This document shows positions 16,483-25,105 of a DNA stretch of 64,000 nt, in pieces (within the stretch, counting starts at the first letter, position 1; the number at the start of each line of letters is the position of its first letter). This stretch comes from Ruminococcaceae bacterium UBA7101 (GTDB lineage: Bacteria > Bacillota > Clostridia > Oscillospirales > Acutalibacteraceae): the NCBI GenBank assembly GCA_002493325.1, contig DKYL01000004.1:1-64000 (forward strand), in the 5' to 3' direction. Position numbers and translations under genes: made by a program. The notes beneath the pieces were generated by a model. It saw only the letters and a list, made by a program, of their open reading frames with translations, did no database searches and was not told the origin of the DNA.

Positions 16483-17163
16483 TTAATCCCAGCCGCCTTC
16501 AACGACTTCAATACCTGTTACAAGTGTAATTTCGTGGGTCTGATCTCTGTCACTTGCCTCAACTGTGAACTTATTATTTGTAATGCCTACACCGTCAATT
16601 GTGATAATAAATTCAACAGCACCCTTTTTATTACTAATGTCATATTCTTTCGTAAAGGCTGTACCTAACTTAACGTCTTCCTTGGTAAGCTCCTCAAACT
16701 TTTTATCACCCTCAACTCTGTACTGAATTACCATTTCGGTGTCAAGAGGTGTGTATGTAGGAACATTGACAACCAGATGAATGTCCCTTTTCTTTGACTT
16801 GGTAGGTGCTTCAGTCGGCTTAGTGGTTGAATTGCCTGTCGGCTTTGTTGTTCCGCTGCCGCCTGAGCCGTTATTCTTCTTTTCAGTAGTATCCTCTTTA
16901 CCGTCTGCATTTGATTTTGTTGTTTCGTTTTTATTATCCTTGGAATCTGACTGCTGCTTTTCGTCAGCCGTACTGCTTTCAGAATTACCCTGAGCCTCAG
17001 TGCTGACCTCTGTTACAACATTACCGTCCTTATCGGTAACGGTTTCACCGTTTTCATCGGTAACAGGAATTGTAACAACAGTGTCCTGATACTCCTTTGA
17101 CTTACAGCCTGCAAAGGCTAAAACGATTGTTAAAACCATTAGTACCGCAATTATTTTTTTCAT
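16483..17163 (-). CDS. Thr/Ser/Lys-rich lipoprotein of unknown function
   Basis: 226 residues from ATG 17163, 8 bases after AAGGGGG. Lipoprotein signal MKKIIAVLMVLTIVLAFAGC with lipidated Cys 20. Then VTDENGETVTDKDGNVVTEV, the same style of repeat as in the lipoprotein at 52-1014, a long low-complexity Ser/Thr/Lys/Asn linker, and a C-terminal beta-rich module of about 100 residues ending in VVEGGWD that looks like an Ig-like or carbohydrate-binding fold (VVNVPTYTPLD). The gene lies 13 bases after nadE and is probably co-transcribed. Function unknown; a surface binding role is a guess. Confidence 0.7.
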   Translation of the reverse strand: MKKIIAVLMVLTIVLAFAGCKSKEYQDTVVTIPVTDENGETVTDKDGNVVTEVSTEAQGNSESSTADEKQQSDSKDNKNETTKSNADGKEDTTEKKNNGSGGSGTTKPTGNSTTKPTEAPTKSKKRDIHLVVNVPTYTPLDTEMVIQYRVEGDKKFEELTKEDVKLGTAFTKEYDISNKKGAVEFIITIDGVGITNNKFTVEASDRDQTHEITLVTGIEVVEGGWD

Positions 17164-17176
17164 TACTTTTACCCCC

Positions 17177-19072
17177 TTAAATAAATGCACTGAAGGATGC
17201 ATCACTCGGCATTCTCCAATCCCCTCTCGGACTCAGTGAAACAGATCCGACCTTGGGTGAATCGGGAATGCAGGAACGTTTGAACTGGCTGATAAAAAAG
17301 CGTTTGAAAAACACGGTCAGCCACTTGTTAATTGTTTCGCTGTCATAAACACCATCAAAAGCCCTGACAGCCAAAGCTTTTATTTTATCCTTTGTAAAGC
17401 CGAAGCGAACAAAGTTATAAAGGAAGAAATCGTGAAGCTCATACGGACCGATATTATCCTCCGTTTTCTGAGCAATTTTGCCGTTTTCATCAGGCGGCAG
17501 AAGCTCAGGTGAAACAGGTGTGTCAAGCACGTCAAACAGAATATCGGCTGTTATGCTTTCACTGACATTTGCCACATACTCAACCAGATATCTTACAAGC
17601 GTTTTTGGTACTGACGCATTGACACCGTACATACTCATATGGTCGCCGTTGTAGGTGCACCAGCCCATTGCAAGCTCACTTAAATCACCTGTTCCCACAA
17701 GCAGCTTTGCATACTTATTTGCCATATCAAACAGAATCTGAGTACGCTCACGAGCCTGTGTATTTTCGTAGGTAATATCCTTAACAGCCTCATCGTGCTC
17801 AATATCCTTCATATGCTGCATACAGGCATCCTTAATGCTGATTTCTTTAATGGTTACACCCAGTGCTTTCATCAAATCAACGGCATTCTGATACGTTCTG
17901 TCGGTCGTTCCAAAGCCAGGCATTGTGATACCGAGAATATCGCTGTTCGGTCTGCCAAGCATTTTCATGGCTTCAACTGCAACAAGCAGTGCAAGGGTTG
18001 AATCAAGACCGCCCGATATACCCACAACAACACCGCTTGAGCCAACGTGCTCAACTCTTTTGGCAAGACCTGATGCCTGAATAGCAAATATTTCTTTACA
18101 TCTTTCCCGACGCTTTTCATCATCGGCAGGAACAAAAGGATGCGGGTCAACAAAACGGTATTTTAAATCATTAATTTCGTTATCAATTGTGATTTTTGAA
18201 AAGCCTATTTCACTGCTTAAATTTTCAAAGGACATATTGCTTTGCCTTTGTGCATTCAGTTTTTCAATATCCATATCGGCAATGGTCAGAACAGTGTCAC
18301 GAACAAAACGCTCACCCTCAGCAAGCACTGCACCGTTTTCAGCCACAAGTGTTGCACCGCTGAAAACCAAATCGGTTGTGCTTTCATAAACGCCTGCACC
18401 TGCATAAGCATAGCCGCAAATGCACCTTGCAGATTGATTGGATATTAAATCACGTCTGTATTCAGCCTTTGATACATACTCATCACTGGCTGAAAGATTT
18501 GCAATAATATTCGCACCGTGGCATACAAGGGTACTGCTTGGCGGAGAGGGCACCCACAAATCCTCACAAAGCTCAACACCTAAAACAGCACCATCACCAA
18601 GGTCAAAAATCTGTGAGCCGATTAAAGTATTACAGCCGCACAGATTTATGGGCTGACAGCTTTTGAACTGACTGCCCGATGCAAACCATCTTTTTTCATA
18701 AAACTCATTATAATTTGCAATATGCTGTTTGGGTACAACACCGCAGATTCTGCCGTCACTTATAACCACAGCACAATTGTAAAGGCTGTTATAAAACGGC
18801 ACAGGCATACCGACCAGCACAGCAATATTTTTATCGGCAGTATATTTTATGATTTCGCAAAGAGCCTGCTCTGCAGAATGCTGTAATTGCTTTGTAAAAA
18901 ACAAATCCGCACAGGTATAGCCAGTTATGGACAGCTCGGGTGTAACAAGAAGTCTTACATCCTCGCTCACTGCCTTATCAATCGCCTTTTTAATTTCTTC
19001 TTTATTATAATTCGGATCTGCAACCCTTAGCTTTAATGATGCGGCTGCAACTCTGAAAAATCCATAATTCAT
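17177..19072 (-). CDS. nadE: Glutamine-dependent NAD+ synthetase
   Basis: 631 residues with the two-domain layout. The N-terminal nitrilase-type glutaminase has its triad Glu 46 (TPELSITGY), Lys 115 (VVPKQHIANY) and Cys 169 (GVELCEDLW). The C-terminal synthetase carries the pyrophosphatase loop GISGGLDSTL (about 351-360). It converts deamido-NAD+ to NAD+ with ammonia from glutamine in the cytoplasm. The C-terminal segment SPRGDWRMPSDA is typical of this longer class. Leads a two-gene unit with the lipoprotein downstream. Confidence 0.96.
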   Translation of the reverse strand: MNYGFFRVAAASLKLRVADPNYNKEEIKKAIDKAVSEDVRLLVTPELSITGYTCADLFFTKQLQHSAEQALCEIIKYTADKNIAVLVGMPVPFYNSLYNCAVVISDGRICGVVPKQHIANYNEFYEKRWFASGSQFKSCQPINLCGCNTLIGSQIFDLGDGAVLGVELCEDLWVPSPPSSTLVCHGANIIANLSASDEYVSKAEYRRDLISNQSARCICGYAYAGAGVYESTTDLVFSGATLVAENGAVLAEGERFVRDTVLTIADMDIEKLNAQRQSNMSFENLSSEIGFSKITIDNEINDLKYRFVDPHPFVPADDEKRRERCKEIFAIQASGLAKRVEHVGSSGVVVGISGGLDSTLALLVAVEAMKMLGRPNSDILGITMPGFGTTDRTYQNAVDLMKALGVTIKEISIKDACMQHMKDIEHDEAVKDITYENTQARERTQILFDMANKYAKLLVGTGDLSELAMGWCTYNGDHMSMYGVNASVPKTLVRYLVEYVANVSESITADILFDVLDTPVSPELLPPDENGKIAQKTEDNIGPYELHDFFLYNFVRFGFTKDKIKALAVRAFDGVYDSETINKWLTVFFKRFFISQFKRSCIPDSPKVGSVSLSPRGDWRMPSDASFSAFI

Positions 19073-19109
19073 TTTATCACCTAAATATAAACAAAATGCC
19101 TATAAAATG

Positions 19110-19985
19110 TTAAATCATTGTTATTTTAAATCTGAAAGAAACCGTTTCATTCGGATTTAAAACCGTCATTCCCCTTTTATTTTCAAAAGTACCATCCTCG
19201 TCATTACAGCTTGAAATGCCTGTCCATGGCTCAAGTGCAACAAATGGTGCATTGCCCACGGCAGACCAGATTAAAAGATTGTTCATATCGTTAAATTCAA
19301 TCCTGACACCTTTGCCGTTTTTGCCAATCATTGTGGCTGTCTTTGCCTCACAGCCGTAAAAAATCAACGCATCCCTGTCCTCAAACAAATCGTGCTTCAG
19401 TTCAAGCGTATCACTGCCTTTCATCACATCAAACTTTTCGTCAACATTCACAAGTCCGCTGTGATGATCAGGTCTTAAGCATGGCTTTGTAACAGGCTTG
19501 TCAAAAACGACCTTATAATCCTCAAACGCCTCGTCCTCAGATAACGGACAATTGAAGGCAGGGTGACCGCCGATAACAAACGGCAGCTTATCATCACCAG
19601 TGTTGGTAATAATATATTCATTAGTAACAGTATCTCCATTGATTGTGTATTTTATTTTAAGCTCATAATCAAAAGGAAACTGTGCCTTGGTTTTTTCACT
19701 GCTCTGCTGAATGAAGGTTACACTGTTTTCATAAGCCTCATAAACCTCAAAAGGATTTATTCTTGCAACGCCGTGGCGCTTCATTTCACAGGGCTTGCCA
19801 AAGGCATTCGCCTTGCCGTCAGGCAATACGCCGACAATAGGAAAGCAGACAGGTGCCTGTCCTGCCCAGTATGCTGCGTCACCCTGCCACAGATACTCTG
19901 TATCATTTTTAACAAGTGAATTCAGCTGTGCTCCGTCAATACCGAGAACAGCATAGCTTTTTTCGCTTGTAATTTTAATCTGCAT
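19110..19985 (-). CDS. Aldose 1-epimerase family protein (LacX-like)
   Basis: 291 residues from ATG 19985, 9 bases after GGAG; longer starts upstream lack a site. Motifs of the galactose mutarotase superfamily are visible: FPIVGVLPDG, MKRHGVARINPFEV (substrate His/Arg) and GGHPAFNCPL, plus a late glutamate in the VALEPWTG segment. It should interconvert alpha and beta anomers of a free or phosphorylated sugar in the cytoplasm, consistent with the glycosidases nearby. No signal peptide. The exact sugar cannot be told. Confidence 0.85.
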   Translation of the reverse strand: MQIKITSEKSYAVLGIDGAQLNSLVKNDTEYLWQGDAAYWAGQAPVCFPIVGVLPDGKANAFGKPCEMKRHGVARINPFEVYEAYENSVTFIQQSSEKTKAQFPFDYELKIKYTINGDTVTNEYIITNTGDDKLPFVIGGHPAFNCPLSEDEAFEDYKVVFDKPVTKPCLRPDHHSGLVNVDEKFDVMKGSDTLELKHDLFEDRDALIFYGCEAKTATMIGKNGKGVRIEFNDMNNLLIWSAVGNAPFVALEPWTGISSCNDEDGTFENKRGMTVLNPNETVSFRFKITMI

Positions 19986-20018
19986 AAACAACAACTCCGT
20001 AAATTCTCTATTCATAAT

Positions 20019-20045
20019 CATTATAACTTATAGAAAGTTATAATG
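20019..20045. promoter_or_regulatory. Perfect palindrome over the epimerase promoter
   Basis: CATTATAACTT, 5 bases, AAGTTATAATG: perfect 11-base arms in the region between divergent genes. The minus-strand promoter TTGCAT (20048-20043), 17-base spacer, TATAAT (20025-20020) lies almost wholly inside it, as for a repressor operator. Confidence 0.5.
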
Positions 20046-20050
20046 CAATA

Positions 20051-20079
20051 TTGAAAATATTGTACATATGCGTTAAAAT
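20051..20079 (+). promoter_or_regulatory. Promoter of the acidic unknown gene
   Basis: TTGAAA, a 17-base spacer and TAAAAT; starts 6 bases beyond the palindrome at 20019-20045, so both divergent promoters may feel the same regulator. Confidence 0.55.
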
Positions 20080-20109
20080 ACAGTTAGGCTTTATGAGGAG
20101 GATTTATAA

Positions 20110-20682
20110 ATGGACATTGAAAGCTATATTAACGAAGCAATATTTGAAGAGAAAGAACAGCACAAATGCTTTTATCAATTAATATGGGATAATTTCAAGG
20201 AGGACGGCTTTGTAATAACCGACGAGGACGGATATGAGATTGATGCAGTCATCAAGGCTGTTGCCATTCAGAATCTTGTTGGAGAATTCATTTACAGACT
20301 GTATGACGAGGTGAACGAAACAGGTCTTGAAGATGTTATTGAATACCTGCAGACCCTCGGCTACTCTGATGATGATATCCTTGCTTATTGTGAAAGCAAG
20401 AATGAAATCGATGTGGATGATGACTTTGAGCTGACCGTAAAAAATGCACTTGACTACAACACCGAAATTGTTGCGGATAAGATGCTTGAATTATTCCCTG
20501 CCGATGATTTGTTTGATTATTTCTTCACTGCAACCTATGAATTTGAGCAGGACTTCACCTTTGATTTTGAGGATTATGAGGAAATGCTTGCATTTGTTGA
20601 CACAAATCAGGACCAGCTTGACAATTATAAAGATGAATATGAAAATGTTTTAAGATGGATAAAATCAGGTATGATTTGTTAA
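20110..20682 (+). CDS. Acidic protein of unknown function
   Basis: 190 residues, start after GAGGAGGATTTATAA. Extremely rich in Asp and Glu with few basic residues, no signal peptide, no membrane helix and no motif I recognise. It looks mostly helical with repeated acidic/aromatic clusters (DDLFDYFF, FDFEDYEEML). The gene is monocistronic, with a good promoter and a terminator, and is convergent with the GH31 gene. Function unknown. Confidence 0.75.
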   Translation: MDIESYINEAIFEEKEQHKCFYQLIWDNFKEDGFVITDEDGYEIDAVIKAVAIQNLVGEFIYRLYDEVNETGLEDVIEYLQTLGYSDDDILAYCESKNEIDVDDDFELTVKNALDYNTEIVADKMLELFPADDLFDYFFTATYEFEQDFTFDFEDYEEMLAFVDTNQDQLDNYKDEYENVLRWIKSGMIC

Positions 20683-20703
20683 ACAGCCTTGAAACAATAG
20701 TAC

Positions 20704-20739
20704 AAAATCCCTGCAATTTGTTTGAATTGCAGGGATTTT
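20704..20739. terminator. Bidirectional terminator between convergent genes
   Basis: AAAATCCCTGCAATT and AATTGCAGGGATTTT, a perfect 15-bp stem with loop TGTTTG, serving the acidic-protein gene and the end of the glycan operon. Its inner 20 bases equal those of the hairpin at 1161-1196. Confidence 0.85.
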
Positions 20740-20758
20740 ATATTGTGCATATATTTAT

Positions 20759-23032
20759 TTAATTTTCTGACAGGGCTTCATAAATGCAGTTAAAAACAGG
20801 CTTCGGAAGTCTTGCTTTATAAAGTGCTCTGAACAGAGAATTCCTGTCAGTTAAGCCGCCGAAAGCTTTATATGCAGCATTCTTTTTCCTGGTGCCGTCC
20901 TGCCAGCGTGACATAATATTAATCACCTTATCTCTCGGACTTTCAGCCGTCGGAGCTTGAACGTCCTTTACCTCAAGCTCAATGGCATCCTTTGAAAAAT
21001 CAATAAGGAAATCGTCACAATCCATATCCTTGAAGCAGATTTGATACTGCCTGTTTTCGGGAACAACAGACAAATCACCCTCCACCTCTATCGTCAGCCT
21101 GGCAGTGTTCGTTTTTTCATCAAAGGTATTTTTAAAAATGGTTTTGGCGGTATGCTCGGCAAAATCAGTTTTTCCGTTATCCTCATACATAACAAACTCA
21201 TGATTACCCTTAAATACCCATACCTCAAGCTTTTGGGGATTACTGCTGTCATTGCCGCTGTCAGCAGATAATGGAATAACAGCACCTGCCTTTGCAAGAA
21301 CAGGGATTGTATAAAGCTCTCTGTTCAGTGTAAGCATCTGTAAGCCTGAATATTTCTGCAGGGTGAATATATCCGTATATTCACCGTCAGGAATCCAGAC
21401 CTTCACACTGCCCATACCGACCTCTTTGTTCTGAGGTGATGTAATCGGGCAAACCATAAGCTCACTGCCGAACATATATTGATTCGCAACATTATAGGCG
21501 TTTTTATCATTCGGGTAGGAATAATACATAGGCTCACACAGTGCAATACCGTCACGGTGACACCTGTGGTTCATAGAAAAGATATACGGTATCAGCTTAT
21601 GTCTGAAATTAAGCCACTCTTTTGCACTCTTATAAACATCCTGCCTGTATTTCCATGGTTCCTTTCCAAGCAGCTCAATGGCAGTTGAATGAAGCCTTAA
21701 TATCGGAGAAAATACACCGAACTGAATCCATCTTAAATATAATTCATCATCACGATAGCCCTGATGATGACCGCCTATATCGTGGCTCCACCAGCCATAT
21801 GCGGCATTGGCTGCATTGGCTGTGAAATACGGCTGAAAAGCAAGCACCTTCCAGTTGATTGCCGTATCACCCGAAAAGCCCAGCGGATATCTGTGTGAGC
21901 CTACACCGCCGTAGCGTGAAAGAATCAGCGGAATATCACCGTTCTCGGCATTATCAAGATAGTGATAATGATTAAGGGCAGTCAGCGGGTCAAGTCCTTT
22001 GACATCTGAGCTTTTGCCCTGCTGCCAGTCAATCCACCAGAAATCAACACCGTCCTTTTCATAAGGCTTGTGCAGAATATCAAAATATGAATTCCAGAAC
22101 GTATCACTGCCGCATCTGAATTTAACAGGCTTTTCCGTAGAAGGGTCAATGCCGTTTGCCCTTGCCATATCCTCATACATATCCTCAAAGCTTCTCACAC
22201 CGTCAGCAGGATGAAGATTGAGCGTTATATGCAGATTTTTTTCTTTTAGCTGTTTCAGAAATTCTTTATAGTCGGGGAAAAGATTTGTATCCCAGGAATA
22301 CCCTGTCCAGCCGCTGAGCTTTTTGCCGAACTGCTTTTTAATATCCACCCAGTGCCAATCCATATCAACAGTTGCCACAGTAAGCGGTATACCCTCTTTT
22401 TCAAATCTGTCCATTAATGAAAGATATTCCTGCTGTGTATAGGCGTGGTATCTGCTCCACCACACACCGAGAGCAAAACGCGGTATTAAAGGAGTCGGTG
22501 AGCTGATGGAATAAAACGCCTTAATTGTATCACGATAATTCCTGCCATAGGCAAAAACATAGTAATCCTTTGATGCGCCTGTTCGCGGTGCAAACAATCC
22601 GTTTTTATCAAGCAGAACGGTTTTGTCCTCAAAAAGATACAAGCCCTTTTCTGTAATAAAGCCATCCTCCAGAGGAATTTTGCCAAAGGTATTATCAAGC
22701 GTTCTGTAAGTACCCTTTAAATTCTTTTGCTTTGAAAAAAGCTCTGTCTGTGCATTCTTTTTAAAATATACACTGTAAGGCTTTTTGTTTTTCAGCGTAA
22801 GAATGATATCCTCGGTTTCAGCTTTGCACATTGCACCGCTTTTCGTGATTTTCATATCACCTGCAGGGAATCTACGATTCCATACAGCATAGCTGGCAAG
22901 GTCGGTAAATTCACCAATCTCTACCCTCAAAAGCCTTGAGGTGATATATGTAATTCTCAAATCACCGTCAACATAAATCTGACTGTCGTCAGCCTTTGCA
23001 TTTGTATGAACAACTAAAGACGTTTTAAGCAT
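20759..23032 (-). CDS. GH31 alpha-glycosidase (alpha-glucosidase/alpha-xylosidase type)
   Basis: 757 residues, no signal peptide, so cytoplasmic. The N-terminal beta-sandwich is followed by the GH31 barrel with nucleophile Asp 335 in WWIDWQQG and acid/base Asp 389 in GFSGD; HDIGGHHQG follows. A C-terminal beta domain continues to about 650, then an extra helical stretch (RQYQICFKDMD..., ending EALSEN). The family covers alpha-glucosidases, alpha-xylosidases and some alpha-galactosidases, and the substrate is not decided. Last gene of the nine-gene glycan unit, 12 bases after the preceding gene. Confidence 0.9.
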   Translation of the reverse strand: MLKTSLVVHTNAKADDSQIYVDGDLRITYITSRLLRVEIGEFTDLASYAVWNRRFPAGDMKITKSGAMCKAETEDIILTLKNKKPYSVYFKKNAQTELFSKQKNLKGTYRTLDNTFGKIPLEDGFITEKGLYLFEDKTVLLDKNGLFAPRTGASKDYYVFAYGRNYRDTIKAFYSISSPTPLIPRFALGVWWSRYHAYTQQEYLSLMDRFEKEGIPLTVATVDMDWHWVDIKKQFGKKLSGWTGYSWDTNLFPDYKEFLKQLKEKNLHITLNLHPADGVRSFEDMYEDMARANGIDPSTEKPVKFRCGSDTFWNSYFDILHKPYEKDGVDFWWIDWQQGKSSDVKGLDPLTALNHYHYLDNAENGDIPLILSRYGGVGSHRYPLGFSGDTAINWKVLAFQPYFTANAANAAYGWWSHDIGGHHQGYRDDELYLRWIQFGVFSPILRLHSTAIELLGKEPWKYRQDVYKSAKEWLNFRHKLIPYIFSMNHRCHRDGIALCEPMYYSYPNDKNAYNVANQYMFGSELMVCPITSPQNKEVGMGSVKVWIPDGEYTDIFTLQKYSGLQMLTLNRELYTIPVLAKAGAVIPLSADSGNDSSNPQKLEVWVFKGNHEFVMYEDNGKTDFAEHTAKTIFKNTFDEKTNTARLTIEVEGDLSVVPENRQYQICFKDMDCDDFLIDFSKDAIELEVKDVQAPTAESPRDKVINIMSRWQDGTRKKNAAYKAFGGLTDRNSLFRALYKARLPKPVFNCIYEALSEN

Positions 23033-23044
23033 TGCTCTGCCTCC

Positions 23045-25105
23045 TTAAATAAAACTGCAAGAATTAAAATCAAATACAGTATCAGATTTATCGGTCTGAT
23101 ACGTATTTCCATCATAAATAACAGAAATTCCCTTTTGGTTTGCTGTTATATCAAAGCATTTTGAAAACAGCCTTATATTCTGCAGGGAAATATCACTGCA
23201 CGCCTTGCTTAACTGCGGATTAATTCTCAGCTTATTCAGCCCCACTGCCTTCAGACCGAAAAGCCCTTCGGTAATAATTCTTGCAAACAGCAGACTTTCT
23301 GCCGCAAGGTGTGCTCTGTTGCCTTCGGGATAAGCCTCAAACGGGTACGGGCAGTGAGAGCCTAAGAGCCTGTTTTTACAGTAGTAAATAGTTTCTTCGA
23401 TTCCTTTTTCAGCATAGCCGGCAAGAAATGTTCCTCTGAGGGCAAAAAGCAGAGATCTGTCCCACGTGGTGTTATTGGCAGAGGTTGATTTCATCATACC
23501 ATTATTGTAAAGCCTTGGTGAAAACAGCGCTTTAATCGTCTGATCTGCCCTGTCAAATATACCCACTGTAAGGGGCATACATATCCACGAGCGCAAATCC
23601 TTATTACCATCGTAATATCTGTAAGTGTCAAAGCCCTCAACATTTGAACCGAAATAGCTTTCAATGGCAGCTTTCAGCTTTTCTCTTTCGCTTTCCCATA
23701 GCTGCTTGTGCACATTATCACCGACAATTTCTGCTAATACAGCAGCATTACCCAGTGCATCATAGGTTATGCAGGAGGTAAACAGATTCGCATTGCCCGA
23801 TTCAAACCTGTTTTCAAGTTCATCGGAATCACTGGCAATTACACCGTTTGCATTCTTGCGTGAAAGTGCAAAATCAAGACACCACACAAGGTTATCCCAA
23901 AATCTGTCAATCAGCTTAACATCACTCATTTCCAGCAGGAATCTTGAAATACCATAGGCATACATTTCACCGTCGCCCCTGTCCTTTGCTCCGTTCCAGA
24001 AGCCGTCGCCCTCAGCAATAATGCTTGTAACAAGTGCACGCTTATCCTTCATCGGCTTATCGGATTTATCCATATACTTTTCATAAAGCGAATAGCAGTT
24101 TATGCTCTGCTCTATGCCTGCCTGATAGCCTGAAAACGGAAAGAACGGGTTTGCATATTCACACTGGTCATTTGTCCACAAAGCGGCATAATAATTACCG
24201 CCGCCGGGGCTGTGCATAAGACCGCTTTTGGTTTTGAATATGCTTTCACTGCCTCTTAAAATACAGTGAGATAGCTGTGCATCCAACTCAGGATATGGTG
24301 TTTTAAGCTTTAATGATGTAAACATTTCATCAACAAAACTTCTGCGTGCATTGATTTCCTCACTGACAGAAAATGCAGGCAGCAGCTTATTCTGATATGC
24401 ATAATAAACACAATAGAACTTTAAGCTTTCATTAGGTCTGAGTATAAATTTACGGCTGCGTTTCTCCGCTGATTTAAAGGTATCATCAAACAAAACAGAG
24501 CATTGGGCTGTTATTTTGCCGCCGATACACCAAAATTCATTTAATACCTTACTGTATTTTTCTGCTTGAACACTATATTCCTGCGAAAACCTTGACACAT
24601 TCACAACTGTAACAGCCTCAATCAGTGCCCCATAATTCACAGCAGGCAAAAGCTCACGTATTGTTTTTGTTTCACAATCTGCATTTGATTCAATCCTCAG
24701 ATTGCCTTTAATACTTATAAACGCAGGGTATTCATTGATTTTCCGTCCATTCACCGCAACATTGAAAACGTCACCATTGAAATTATGACTGAAGGAAGAG
24801 CCTGTCAGATTAGGCTGAAAGCGCAGGGTCGGAACTGTAAGATGCCTCATCAAGCGCAGTCTGCCTGCTTTGTCATTACCATAGCTGATTATGGATGAGG
24901 CGTAAAAGCCTGCCATTTCAATATGATCGCTGACACCGCAGCCGTCATTTTTTATATTCCATAAAACCTCGCTGTTATCACCAAGATAACGGCTTCTTTT
25001 AACACTGAGCATATTTGCTTTCGGCTTTGCCCAGGATGCAAATGGACTTGGTCTTAATGCCAAATCGTGAAAGGCATATATTTTTTGTTTCAAATCAATT
25101 TTCAT
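23045..25105 (-). CDS. (Alpha/alpha)6-barrel glycosidase of uncertain family
   Basis: 686 residues from ATG 25105, 7 bases after AAGGTG. An N-terminal beta-sandwich-like part (about 1-270) is followed by what reads as a six-hairpin helical barrel: SPGGGNYYAALWTNDQCEY, EGDGFWNGAKDRGDGE, NTTWDRSLLFAL and FEAYPEGNRAHLAAESLL. Acidic residues in these blocks (WTND, RGDGE, AYPEG) are catalytic candidates. It resembles the broad six-hairpin glycosidase superfamily (GH78/GH63/GH15-like) without a firm family. No signal peptide. Overlaps the upstream transporter gene by 11 bases, so translation is coupled. Confidence 0.65.
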   Translation of the reverse strand: MKIDLKQKIYAFHDLALRPSPFASWAKPKANMLSVKRSRYLGDNSEVLWNIKNDGCGVSDHIEMAGFYASSIISYGNDKAGRLRLMRHLTVPTLRFQPNLTGSSFSHNFNGDVFNVAVNGRKINEYPAFISIKGNLRIESNADCETKTIRELLPAVNYGALIEAVTVVNVSRFSQEYSVQAEKYSKVLNEFWCIGGKITAQCSVLFDDTFKSAEKRSRKFILRPNESLKFYCVYYAYQNKLLPAFSVSEEINARRSFVDEMFTSLKLKTPYPELDAQLSHCILRGSESIFKTKSGLMHSPGGGNYYAALWTNDQCEYANPFFPFSGYQAGIEQSINCYSLYEKYMDKSDKPMKDKRALVTSIIAEGDGFWNGAKDRGDGEMYAYGISRFLLEMSDVKLIDRFWDNLVWCLDFALSRKNANGVIASDSDELENRFESGNANLFTSCITYDALGNAAVLAEIVGDNVHKQLWESEREKLKAAIESYFGSNVEGFDTYRYYDGNKDLRSWICMPLTVGIFDRADQTIKALFSPRLYNNGMMKSTSANNTTWDRSLLFALRGTFLAGYAEKGIEETIYYCKNRLLGSHCPYPFEAYPEGNRAHLAAESLLFARIITEGLFGLKAVGLNKLRINPQLSKACSDISLQNIRLFSKCFDITANQKGISVIYDGNTYQTDKSDTVFDFNSCSFI

